Below are positions 17,055 to 24,629 of a stretch of 64,000 nucleotides of DNA, one piece after another. The stretch covers positions 124,001 to 188,000 of the forward strand of contig NZ_JAUQSZ010000005.1 of NCBI RefSeq assembly GCF_030580995.1. The letters are read 5' to 3'. A program made the position numbers and the translations under genes. The stretch's first letter is position 1. Every line of letters begins with the position of its first letter. Source of the stretch: Sphingomonas immobilis (GTDB taxonomy: Bacteria; Pseudomonadota; Alphaproteobacteria; Sphingomonadales; Sphingomonadaceae). The notes below the pieces were generated by a model. It searched no databases and had not been told where the DNA came from. It worked only from the letters and a program-made list of their open reading frames with translations.

Positions 17055-17606
17055 ATGACCGACCTTTCGCACGCGCACGTCCTGATCGTCGCCACCGACG
17101 GCTTCGAAAATTCCGAACTGTTCGATCCGCGCCAGGCCCTGCTCGATGCCGGGGCGAAGGTGACGCTCGCCAGCCTCAAGACCGATCCGATCCAGGGCGA
17201 AAAGGGCGGCGAGAAGGCCGATACGATCACCCCCGATCTGACGGTCGATGACGTCGATACCGAGGATTACACGGCGCTGCTGCTGCCCGGCGGCGTCGGC
17301 AACCCCGACAAGCTGCGCCTGAACGACCGCGTCGTCGATATCGTCGAGGAATTCATGGAGGACGGCAAGATCGTCGCCGCCATCTGCCACGCCCCCTGGC
17401 TGCTCGCCGAGGCCGACGTGCTCGACGGTCGCACGGTGACGAGCTGGCCCTCGATCCGCGTCGATCTCGCCAACGCCGGTGCGGACGTGGTGGACGAGGA
17501 AGTGGTGGTCGACGCCAACCTCATCACCAGCCGCAAGCCGGACGACATCCCGGCGTTCAACAAGGCGATCCTGGCGGCGCTGGCGGACGTGGCCGTCGAA
17601 GCCTGA
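17055..17606 (+). CDS. Type 1 glutamine amidotransferase domain protein (DJ-1/PfpI family)
   Basis: A 183-residue protein of the PfpI/YhbO subgroup. The fold is shown by VLIVATDGFENSELFDPRQAL (conserved Glu of the catalytic site), DYTALLLPGGVGNPDKLR and the nucleophile-elbow cysteine in IVAAICHAPWLLAEADVLDGR. The C-terminus has GADVVDEEVVVDANLITSRKPDDIPAFNKAI, the usual 'liTSR.P.Dl' motif. Members act as protein/nucleotide deglycases or chaperones under stress. The start at 17055 follows AGGAG; the in-frame upstream ATG at 17022 is less likely. EcfG-like upstream elements support stress induction. Confidence 0.92.
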   Translation: MTDLSHAHVLIVATDGFENSELFDPRQALLDAGAKVTLASLKTDPIQGEKGGEKADTITPDLTVDDVDTEDYTALLLPGGVGNPDKLRLNDRVVDIVEEFMEDGKIVAAICHAPWLLAEADVLDGRTVTSWPSIRVDLANAGADVVDEEVVVDANLITSRKPDDIPAFNKAILAALADVAVEA

Positions 17607-17609
17607 TGC

Positions 17610-18974
17610 TTAGGCCGGCGCCGTGTCGAGCGGCGCCACCCTCGCCTTCCGCATCGGTCGCCAGCCGGCCTCGCCGCGCTTCCGGGCGAGGTACGTGTCG
17701 AGCCCGATCTGCGCGCCGATGAGCTGGAAGATGAACGGCTGGAACGCGATCGAGACGAACGACGCGCCGAGCAGATAGATCAACGTCGCCGATTGCAGCG
17801 CGCCGGCGAGCGGGCTCACCCACGCATATTCGGGTTCCGCCTTGCGGTAGCGGTGACGGAGGATCTCCATCCGCACGATGCCGATGATGTTGAGCCCCAG
17901 CCACAGGATGATCCCCGGCCAGCCCTGTTCCCCCAGCATCTCGAAATAGGACGAGTGATAGGCGCGCGCCTTGTCCGAAGTCGGCGTGTGCTTGATCGTG
18001 ATGTTGTTGCCTTCGCCCTCGACCGTTTCGAGATCGTAGTTGAGCACGTCCGCGCGGTACATTTCGAAGCCGCCGCCGAACGGGTGAGTCTTGGCATATT
18101 CCCAGGTCCACTGCCACACCGCGAGCCGGGTCGAGGCCGATTCGTCCGCCTTGTAGGTCTTGATCGTGCCCATGCGCTGCGTGAACGAACTCGGCAGGAG
18201 CGGCACCGCGAGGATCCCGATCGCCGCCAGGATGCCGATGTAGAGGAACTTGCGCTTCGCATCGCGCAGCATCAGCCCGGCGCACAACACCACGCACAGC
18301 AGGCCGGTGCGCGCAGACGTCCCGACCGGGATCATGCAGCATGCGAACACCAGCGCATAGCAGAACAGCTTCACCTTCCAGTCGGGCGGGAAGATCGTGC
18401 CGTGATTGGCGAACCACAGCACCAGCGGGATGATCGCCACAGCCACCGTCGAGATGATCGAGCCTTCGTACAGGCCGCTGTTGTTCGAGACCATCAGGTT
18501 GAGCTCGCCGTAGCCGCCGCCCGACGCCACCGTCTTGATGCCGCCGACGATGATGATCGACGCCGCCGACAGCACCATGAACAACAGCAGCGATTCGATC
18601 CGCAGCTTCGTGCGCAGCGTCAGCGGCAGGAAGGCGGCAAAGATCAGCGCCTTCCACACCCAATCCCATTTATCCAGCGCCTCGACCGGGTAATCCGCGC
18701 CGCGCGTGGTGATGCCGCAATAGAGCAGCAGCAGCAGGATCAGGATCTGGCGCGGGGCGATGCGCACGTCGCGCTTGTCGTCGACCAGCGCCCAGGTGAG
18801 CAGCGCCGCGCCGAAGGCGAACAGCGAGATCGGCACCGAATTGAGCAGGATATACGTCAGCCGCTGCGGGCTGACGATGTCGATATAGACGTACGCCAGC
18901 ACGAAGATGAACGGCTTGCGGAAGCCCGCGCCGAAGAACGCCGCCAAGAACGCGACGAAGACGAGGTCACGCAC
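17610..18974 (-). CDS. Exosortase A-associated O-antigen-ligase-like membrane protein
   Basis: A 454-residue polytopic protein resembling the 'putative O-glycosylation ligase, exosortase A-associated' family (TIGR03097). The N-terminus VRDLVFVAFLAAFFGAGFRK and AYVYIDIVSPQRLTY are diagnostic in my recollection of this family; about eleven hydrophobic segments follow, with the large loop containing the conserved histidine (KARAYHSSYFEMLGEQGWPG) of Wzy/WaaL-type enzymes. The start is the GTG at 18974, which overlaps the preceding small ORF; an in-frame ATG at 19028 lies outside the family N-terminus. It probably joins or polymerises glycans linked to exopolysaccharide. Confidence 0.85.
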   Translation of the reverse strand: MRDLVFVAFLAAFFGAGFRKPFIFVLAYVYIDIVSPQRLTYILLNSVPISLFAFGAALLTWALVDDKRDVRIAPRQILILLLLLYCGITTRGADYPVEALDKWDWVWKALIFAAFLPLTLRTKLRIESLLLFMVLSAASIIIVGGIKTVASGGGYGELNLMVSNNSGLYEGSIISTVAVAIIPLVLWFANHGTIFPPDWKVKLFCYALVFACCMIPVGTSARTGLLCVVLCAGLMLRDAKRKFLYIGILAAIGILAVPLLPSSFTQRMGTIKTYKADESASTRLAVWQWTWEYAKTHPFGGGFEMYRADVLNYDLETVEGEGNNITIKHTPTSDKARAYHSSYFEMLGEQGWPGIILWLGLNIIGIVRMEILRHRYRKAEPEYAWVSPLAGALQSATLIYLLGASFVSIAFQPFIFQLIGAQIGLDTYLARKRGEAGWRPMRKARVAPLDTAPA

Positions 18975-19137
18975 GGTGTGCGTCCTTTTCCTCGAAGTCG
19001 GGGTCGCCCCTACGCCGGCCCTTCGCATCGCGGTCGTGCGGGCTCGGTTCGTGATTGAGATCGACGCGCTTGAGCAGCACCCAGACGGCCAGCGCCATCA
19101 GGCCGTGCGTTATCGCGAGGGCGAGATTGTCGATCAC
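18967..19137 (-). CDS. Small single-helix membrane protein (putative)
   Basis: A 56-residue ORF with a GTG start at 19137 and a TGA overlapping the first codons of the ligase gene by 8 bp. It reads as a short hydrophobic N-terminus (DNLALAITHGLMALAVWVLL) followed by a highly charged tail (KRVDLNHEPSPHDRDAKG, then RRRGDPDFEEKD). The overlap and the membrane-plus-charged-tail form favour a real gene; the lack of an ATG and its size are against. Function unknown. Confidence 0.5.
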   Translation of the reverse strand: MIDNLALAITHGLMALAVWVLLKRVDLNHEPSPHDRDAKGRRRGDPDFEEKDAHRA

Positions 19138-19204
19138 ACGCCCGCTCTACGCATGCGCGGGTTGAGGCTCCGTTAAGCACTGGCGTGGCAGACGGACGCT
19201 CACG

Positions 19205-20443
19205 ATGCGTATCCTTCATGTCCTCGATCACGGTTTGCCGCTGCAGAGCGGCTACACCTTCCGCACGCGCGCCATCCTGAAGGCGCAGCAGGCGCGCGGG
19301 TGGCAGGTCGCGGCAGTGACGGGGCCGCGCTATCAGCCCGGCGGCGTCGCGGTCGAGCATATCGACGGAATCGATTTCCACCGCACGCCGGCGCTCGCCA
19401 AGCTGCCGCCGGTGCTGACCGAACTGCACGAGATCCACGCCTTCTCGCGCCGCGTCGCGCAGGTGGCGGACGCTTTCCAGCCCGACATCATCCACGCCCA
19501 TTCGCCCGTCATCGACGCGCTCGCCGCGATGCGCGTCGCCCGCGCCCGCCGCACGCCGCTCGTATACGAAATCCGCGCCTTCTGGGAGGATGCGGCGGTC
19601 GGCAACGGCACCGGCACCGAAGGATCGCTGCGCTACAAGGCGATTCGCGCGCTGGAGACCTGGGCGGTGCGCCGGGCCGACGCCGTTTCGGTGATCTGCG
19701 AGGGGCTGCGCCGCGATCTCGTTTCGCGAGGGATTCCGGCGGAGAAGATCATGGTCTCCCCCAACGGCGTCGACCTGTCGCTGTTCGGCGAGCCGCCCGC
19801 GCCCGATCTCGCGCTCGCCGAGTCGCTCGGGATCGCGAACGCCGAAGTGATCGGCTTCATCGGCAGCTTCTACGATTACGAAGGCCTCGACGATCTGATC
19901 GCGGCGATGCCGATGCTGGTCGCGCAGCGCCCGGCCGCGCACCTCGTTCTCGTCGGTGGCGGCCCGATGGAGGCGGCTTTGCGCGCGCAGGCCGAAGCCT
20001 CGCCGGTCGCGCGCCATATCCACTTCGTCGGCCGCGTGCCGCACGGCGAGGTCGAGCGCTATTACAGCCTGATCGACGTGCTCGCCTATCCGCGCAAGGA
20101 CATGCGGCTCACCGATCTCGTCACGCCGCTCAAGCCGCTGGAGGCGATGGCGCAGCGCCGCCTCGTCGCCGCCTCCAATGTCGGCGGCCACCGCGAGCTG
20201 ATTCGCGACGGCGAGACGGGAACGCTGTTCGCCGCCGGCGATCCCGCCGCGATCGCCGCCGCGCTCGCCGGCCTGCTGGCAGACCGCGGAAGCTGGGAGG
20301 CGCGCCGGGTGCGTGGCCGGGCTTTTGTGGAAAGCGAGCGAAACTGGGCGGTTAACGTCGGTCGTTACGAGCCGGTTTACCGAAAACTTACGGGTGGTGG
20401 CGTATCACCCGGATCATGGTTGCGTCCCCCCGTCAGCGCCTGA
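19205..20443 (+). CDS. Exosortase A-associated glycosyltransferase (GT4, TIGR04063-like)
   Basis: A 412-residue GT4/GT-B enzyme. The N-terminus MRILHVLDHGLPLQSGYTFR is the signature of the PEP-CTERM/exosortase-A-associated glycosyltransferase family. The donor half shows VSPNGVDLSLF, IGFIGSFYDYEGLDDLIAAM, LVLVGGGPMEAALR, and the nucleotide-sugar motif PLKPLEAMAQRRLVAASNVGG, where the usual EAMA glutamate is present. It is divergent from the ligase-like gene. The last 28 bases overlap the next ORF. It likely adds a sugar during exopolysaccharide synthesis. Confidence 0.88.
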   Translation: MRILHVLDHGLPLQSGYTFRTRAILKAQQARGWQVAAVTGPRYQPGGVAVEHIDGIDFHRTPALAKLPPVLTELHEIHAFSRRVAQVADAFQPDIIHAHSPVIDALAAMRVARARRTPLVYEIRAFWEDAAVGNGTGTEGSLRYKAIRALETWAVRRADAVSVICEGLRRDLVSRGIPAEKIMVSPNGVDLSLFGEPPAPDLALAESLGIANAEVIGFIGSFYDYEGLDDLIAAMPMLVAQRPAAHLVLVGGGPMEAALRAQAEASPVARHIHFVGRVPHGEVERYYSLIDVLAYPRKDMRLTDLVTPLKPLEAMAQRRLVAASNVGGHRELIRDGETGTLFAAGDPAAIAAALAGLLADRGSWEARRVRGRAFVESERNWAVNVGRYEPVYRKLTGGGVSPGSWLRPPVSA

Positions 20444-21246
20444 TTCTGCCGCTAGCCCCGCTCGGTGCGGGCGTGTGCGGCGTGTTCGTGGCCCTCGCCT
20501 TTCTGCTCATGCCGATTTCCGTGCTCGAGTCGCTCGTGCTCGACAGCGGCATTCCCGCGATTCTCGACGTGGCGCAGCCGCCGTTGCACGCGACGGCGCG
20601 CTTCGTGCTGGCGCTGGGCGGTGGTGCCGCCGTCGCGGGCATCGCCTGGTTCGGCCTGTTCGTGACCTTCGGCGCGCGCCAGATCGTGCTGAGCCCGGAA
20701 CGCACGTTCGCCGGTGAAGCCCAGACGCTGCGCCGCGCCGATTCGCACCCCGACGCCCCGCCGCGCAAGCCGCTGTCCGCGGTGCTCGAACTCGGCACGC
20801 CCTTCCTCGAAGTCCGCGCGCAGACCGCAGAACCGACTCGCCCCGAGCCCGAGGACGCGCATTTCGAGCCCGTCGTCGAAGCGCCCGCCCCCATACCCGT
20901 CGAAATGCCGGAAGAGCGTCCGCTGCCGACCGACCTCGACATTCCGCTCGTCGCTTATGATCCCGTCGCGATGTTCTCGCGCCATAACCGCCCCGCGCCT
21001 GCGCCGAAGCCTCCCCTCGCCCCACGCGAACGGCTCGAGGTCTTCGAACTGACGCCGATGGTGCGCGCGCCCGAAGAACCCGCACTCACGCCCCCGGCCT
21101 CGACCGCGTCGATCCGCAACCTGCTCGACCGTCTCGAAACCAGCGTCGCCAAGCGCGATGCCGAACTCGCCGCCAAGCGCCCGGCGGAGAGCAAGGAATC
21201 GATCCGCGACACGCTCGACACGCTGCGCACCCTCGCCACGCGCTAG
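20416..21246 (+). CDS. Membrane protein of unknown function with long proline/acid-rich tail
   Basis: A 276-residue protein I do not recognise. Two N-terminal helices (LPLAPLGAGVCGVFVALAFL and FVLALGGGAAVAGIAWFGLF) are followed by a ~190-residue soluble region rich in Pro, Glu and Ala, with a C-terminal helical segment containing IRNLLDRLETSVAKRDAELA and IRDTLDTLRTLATR, probably a coiled coil. The ORF starts inside the glycosyltransferase end (28-bp overlap). A role tied to envelope polysaccharide is only suggested by position. Confidence 0.75.
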   Translation: MVASPRQRLILPLAPLGAGVCGVFVALAFLLMPISVLESLVLDSGIPAILDVAQPPLHATARFVLALGGGAAVAGIAWFGLFVTFGARQIVLSPERTFAGEAQTLRRADSHPDAPPRKPLSAVLELGTPFLEVRAQTAEPTRPEPEDAHFEPVVEAPAPIPVEMPEERPLPTDLDIPLVAYDPVAMFSRHNRPAPAPKPPLAPRERLEVFELTPMVRAPEEPALTPPASTASIRNLLDRLETSVAKRDAELAAKRPAESKESIRDTLDTLRTLATR

Positions 21247-21268
21247 GGGCGTACCGGCCGCAAACACC

Positions 21269-21352
21269 CCGTTCGTCCTGAGCGAAGTCGAAGGACGTGT
21301 TCCGGGCGCTGTCGTTTGCGGCATGTGCTTCGACTTCGCTCAGCACGAACGG
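21269..21352. repeat. Inverted repeat (25-bp arms)
   Basis: Arms 21269-21293 and 21328-21352 pair over 25 bp with one mismatch. The core cgttcgtcctgagcgaagtc belongs to a repeat type abundant in sphingomonad intergenic DNA. It sits between the unknown membrane protein gene and cysS. Confidence 0.9.
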
Positions 21353-21400
21353 TGATTGGGCGATTTGCCCGCCTCCGCCCGCCCCGCTAAGGCGTCGCGG

Positions 21401-22846
21401 ATGACCGACCTGCAGCTCTACAACAGCCTCACGCGCAGCATCGAGCGGTTCGAACCGCTCGACCCGGCCAGGGGCGTGCGCGTCTATTCGTGCGGGCCGA
21501 CGGTCTATAATTACGCGCATATCGGAAACTTACGCGCCTACGTCTTCACCGATACGCTGAGCCGGGTGCTGAAGTGGAAGGGTTTCCCGCTCACTCACGT
21601 CATCAACATTACCGACGTCGGGCACCTCACCTCGGATGCCGATGCCGGCGACGACAAGATGGAGGCGGCCGCCCGCGCGCGCGCGATGGATATCTGGGAG
21701 ATTGCGGCGCATTACACGCGGGCCTTCAAACAGAATCTGAAGGATCTCAACATCGCCGAGCCGACGCGCTGGTCGGTCGCCACCGATCATATCGCGGAGA
21801 TGATCGCGTTCGGCGAGAAGATTGCGCCCGAACATTGCTATCAACTCGACAGCGGGCTCTATTTCGACGTTTCGACCGTGCCGAATTACGGCGCGCTGGC
21901 GGGCGCGCAGGACGATGTGCGCGAGAGCCGGATCGAAACGGTCGAGGGCAAGCGCCACCCGCAGGATTTCGCGATCTGGCGTGCATCGCCCCCCGGCGAG
22001 CAGCGCCAGATGGAATGGGACAGCCCCTGGGGCAAGGGCGCGCCCGGCTGGCATCTCGAATGTTCGGTGATGAGCGAGAAATATCTCGGCTCGCCCTTCG
22101 ACATCCACACCGGCGGCATCGACCACCGCGAGATCCACCACCCTAACGAAATCGCGCAGAACCAGGCCTATTGCGGGTGCGACGATACGGGCGCGCACTT
22201 CTGGATGCACAACAATTTCCTGGTCGAACGCGCTGGAAAGATGAGCAAATCCAGTGGCGAGTTCACGACGCTGCAGACGCTGATCGACCGCGGATTTCAC
22301 CCGCTCGCGTACCGCCTGATGTGCCTGCAAGCGCACTACCGGAGCGAGCTGGAGTTCAGCTACGAGAACTTGGCGGCAGCGTTCACCCGGCTGAAGCGCC
22401 TAGTGATGGCCATGCAAAAGCTCCGGTCGAAGGCGACCGCGGAGGAACCTTCGGATGATTCTCGGAAGAAATTGCCAACGACCGACAGCACTCTCTTCGA
22501 CCAAGAAATTTCGGACGATCTCAACACACCAGTCGCGTTGATTGCTGTAGAGAACATGGCAGGTTTGAAGGGCGTCTCAAGCCACGCTCAGCTTCATCAG
22601 ATCAGTCTTTGGGACGAAGTCCTCGGCCTGAACCTGCTCACCCTGACCCGCGCCGATCTCCGCCTCCGCCCCGCCACCGCCACCCTCACCGCCGAGGACA
22701 TCGAAGCCCGCCTCGCCTCTCGCAAGGAAGCGCGCGTTGCCAAGGACTTCGCGCGGTCCGATGCGATCCGCGATGAACTCACCGCCGCCGGGGTCGAGGT
22801 GATGGACGGCGATCCGCTCGGCTGGGACTGGAAGCCGGTGTTGTGA
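21401..22846 (+). CDS. cysS: Cysteinyl-tRNA synthetase
   Basis: Charges tRNA-Cys. The 481-residue class I synthetase has the zinc-site motif YSCGPTVYNYAHIGN (HIGN at 40-43), INITDVGHLTSDADAG, the DIHTGGIDHREIHHPNEIAQ segment with further zinc ligands, and KMSKS at 280-284. Start at the ATG 21401 (MTDLQLYNSL). Odd feature: bases ~22430-22620 (residues ~343-406) are only about 50% GC against ~66-75% around, and the protein there (EEPSDDSRKKLPTTDSTLF) is unlike the usual sphingomonad connective region, though ISDDLNTPVAL is kept. The frame is intact, so the enzyme should work. Confidence 0.95.
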   Translation: MTDLQLYNSLTRSIERFEPLDPARGVRVYSCGPTVYNYAHIGNLRAYVFTDTLSRVLKWKGFPLTHVINITDVGHLTSDADAGDDKMEAAARARAMDIWEIAAHYTRAFKQNLKDLNIAEPTRWSVATDHIAEMIAFGEKIAPEHCYQLDSGLYFDVSTVPNYGALAGAQDDVRESRIETVEGKRHPQDFAIWRASPPGEQRQMEWDSPWGKGAPGWHLECSVMSEKYLGSPFDIHTGGIDHREIHHPNEIAQNQAYCGCDDTGAHFWMHNNFLVERAGKMSKSSGEFTTLQTLIDRGFHPLAYRLMCLQAHYRSELEFSYENLAAAFTRLKRLVMAMQKLRSKATAEEPSDDSRKKLPTTDSTLFDQEISDDLNTPVALIAVENMAGLKGVSSHAQLHQISLWDEVLGLNLLTLTRADLRLRPATATLTAEDIEARLASRKEARVAKDFARSDAIRDELTAAGVEVMDGDPLGWDWKPVL

Positions 22847-22874
22847 TGCGCGCCGTTGCCCCGAAAGCACCTGA

Positions 22875-22974
22875 TCCCCGGCAAAGGCCGGGGTCCGGTT
22901 GCGGGCCGATCATGATCTCGTGCAGCGTTTCACCGCAAACACCTGCGATACTGGACCCCGGCCTTTGCCGGGGA
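22875..22974. repeat. Inverted repeat (22-bp perfect arms)
   Basis: tccccggcaaaggccggggt plus two bases (22875-22896) pairs exactly with 22953-22974 around a 56-nt loop. It ends 9 bases before the GTG start of the next gene, so the structure would lie in that mRNA's leader. Same family as the repeat at 63063-63169. Confidence 0.9.
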
Positions 22975-22982
22975 ACAAAAGT

Positions 22983-23918
22983 GTGAAAATTCTCGCCCCC
23001 GCTGCCGCCCGCGCGCTCATCGCGGACCGCATCCGCAAAGGCGTCGATGTCACCTGGTTCGAGAATCGCGATCAGGCGCTCGCCGCGATCGTCGATGCCG
23101 ACGCCGCGTGGCTCGACACGCAGGCGGACGGGAAGATCCCCGATGCCGAGCGGCACGCGCCGAAACTGCGCTGGCTGATGACGATGGCGGCGGGTGTCGA
23201 GCATGTCGACCACGCCTATCTGCGCGAACGCGGGATCACGCTCACCAACGGCAGCGGGCTCAATGCGGACAACGTCGCCGACTATGCCGTGATGGGCGTG
23301 CTCGTCGCCGCGAAGCGCTACGACAAGGTTGTCCGCCTCGCCCACCGGCATGAATGGACCGACTCACCACCCGGCCGCGGGGAGTTGAGCGGCAGCAACG
23401 CACTCGTGATCGGCTACGGCACGATCGGACAAATGATCGGCGACCGACTCGCCGCGTTCGGCGTGCGCGTAACGGGCGTCACCCGCTCGGGCCGCGACGG
23501 CACGATTGCGGGCGATGCGTGGCGCGCGAAGCTCGGCGATTTCGACTGGGTGATCCTCGCCGCACCCTCGACCGATAACACCAGGGCGATGATCGGCGCG
23601 CAGGAACTCGCGGCGATGAAACCCACCGCCTGGCTCGTCAACATCGCGCGCGGCACGCTGATCGACAACGCCGCGCTCATCGCCGCACTGGAGGCCGGGC
23701 GGATCGGCGGCGCTTTCCTCGACACGGTCGATCCCGAGCCGCTGCCGCCCGGCGATCCGCTGTGGAGCGCGCCCAACGTCCTCCATTCGATGCACCTTTC
23801 CGGCCGCAGCCAGACCAGCATGTTCGCGCGCGCGGCCGATCTGTTTGCCGATAACCTGAGTGCTTTTCTCGACGGCCGCCCCATGCGCAATGTGGTCGAT
23901 CTCGACGCGGGCTATTAA
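22983..23918 (+). CDS. D-2-hydroxyacid dehydrogenase family protein
   Basis: A 311-residue NAD(P)-dependent enzyme that reduces 2-keto acids or oxidises D-2-hydroxy acids. The Rossmann motif is VIGYGTIGQMIGDRLAAFG; the catalytic arginine is in NIARGTLIDNAAL, the glutamate in DTVDPEPLPPGDPLW and the histidine in NVLHSMHLSGRSQ. Substrate is not deducible. The start is the GTG at 22983 (VKILAPAAARALI); the upstream in-frame ATG at 22899 would translate the inverted repeat. The hairpin just before the start could limit initiation. Confidence 0.88.
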   Translation: MKILAPAAARALIADRIRKGVDVTWFENRDQALAAIVDADAAWLDTQADGKIPDAERHAPKLRWLMTMAAGVEHVDHAYLRERGITLTNGSGLNADNVADYAVMGVLVAAKRYDKVVRLAHRHEWTDSPPGRGELSGSNALVIGYGTIGQMIGDRLAAFGVRVTGVTRSGRDGTIAGDAWRAKLGDFDWVILAAPSTDNTRAMIGAQELAAMKPTAWLVNIARGTLIDNAALIAALEAGRIGGAFLDTVDPEPLPPGDPLWSAPNVLHSMHLSGRSQTSMFARAADLFADNLSAFLDGRPMRNVVDLDAGY

Positions 23919-23945
23919 GGTCGCGCGCTCAACGGGAGTGCGCCG

Positions 23946-24344
23946 ATGCAACGATTCCTGCCGATTGCGATCATTCTGCTGACGATCGCCGCCACACCGG
24001 CGAAGGCGGCCGACGCCTGCTCGATCGATTCGATGCCCGCCGCGCGGAAACACCGCATCCTGAGCGAATATACCCGCCTCAAGCAGACGCAGGGCCAGGC
24101 GCAGGCCGATGCCTTCGTGAAACAGCAGGGCGTCGCTTATTACCGTGAGCTGGCCGCCAAGGGCCTCTGCTCATCCTCTTCGAATACCACGACACGCCGC
24201 GCGGAGCCTGCGCCTAAACCGAAGGACAATCGCCCGCTCAACCGCTACGGCAAGCCGTGCCGGCGGACGGAGTTGGAGAACCAGAACGTGCCGAACGTCG
24301 GCGGATCGATGGGCTGGGCGCTGGTGCAGGTCTGTAAGGACTGA
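23946..24344 (+). CDS. Hypothetical secreted protein
   Basis: A 132-residue protein I do not recognise. A Sec signal peptide is clear: basic MQR, hydrophobic core FLPIAIILLTIAA, then an AKAAD cleavage region near residue 21. The mature part is polar with a Ser/Thr-rich linker (LCSSSSNTTTRRAEPAPKPKD) and four cysteines (positions near 25, 75, 104, 130) that could form two disulfides. Short gap (27 bp) from the dehydrogenase gene. Confidence 0.7.
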   Translation: MQRFLPIAIILLTIAATPAKAADACSIDSMPAARKHRILSEYTRLKQTQGQAQADAFVKQQGVAYYRELAAKGLCSSSSNTTTRRAEPAPKPKDNRPLNRYGKPCRRTELENQNVPNVGGSMGWALVQVCKD

Positions 24345-24349
24345 CACGC

Positions 24350-24401
24350 TTTACCCCACCAGAGTAAATCACCGCTTGCGCCGTTTACCCAATCGGCGTA
24401 A
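24350..24401. promoter_or_regulatory. Two TTAC-N9-GTAA inverted repeats upstream of the HTH/DAHP synthase frame
   Basis: TTAC-N9-GTAA occurs at 24351-24367 (extended to TTTAC-N9-GTAAA at 24350-24368) and again at 24385-24401, with centres 34 bp apart. They end 12 bp before the ATG at 24414 of the HTH-encoding frame, a plausible site for autoregulation. Confidence 0.45.
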
Positions 24402-24413
24402 TCGCGCCCTCCC

Positions 24414-24629
24414 ATGACGACACTGGCCGGCATCAAGATCAAACGCTTTCGCGAGGAACGCAGCCTCAGCCGTGCGGCGTTCGGCGCGTGGTATGGCGCG
24501 CCGGGCTCGACCGTCCAGGGCTGGGAGGAGGACGGCAAGCGCGCGAGCGGCCCCGCCGTCAACCAGATCGCGGCGAACGGCATCGCCAGACACGCCGACT
24601 GGTACGTGAATATTCGAACGGAGAACGAC
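24414..24629 (+). other. In-frame Xre-like HTH segment fused ahead of the DAHP synthase frame
   Basis: 72 codons from the ATG at 24414 encode an Xre/HTH-like domain: [20 protein letters not shown], then [20 protein letters not shown], where the [10 protein letters not shown] segment is the recognition-helix region of short sphingomonad Xre regulators. There is no stop codon before the DAHP synthase ATG at 24630, so initiation here yields a 528-residue fusion. No SD is evident at 24414, whereas a ggaga SD precedes 24630. Either a true fusion or a regulator gene that lost its stop. Confidence 0.65.

Noticed and set aside
19000..20191. Minus-strand 393-codon frame opposite the exosortase-associated glycosyltransferase
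   Set aside because: Arg/Asp-rich shadow with no domain; the plus strand carries clear GT4 motifs.
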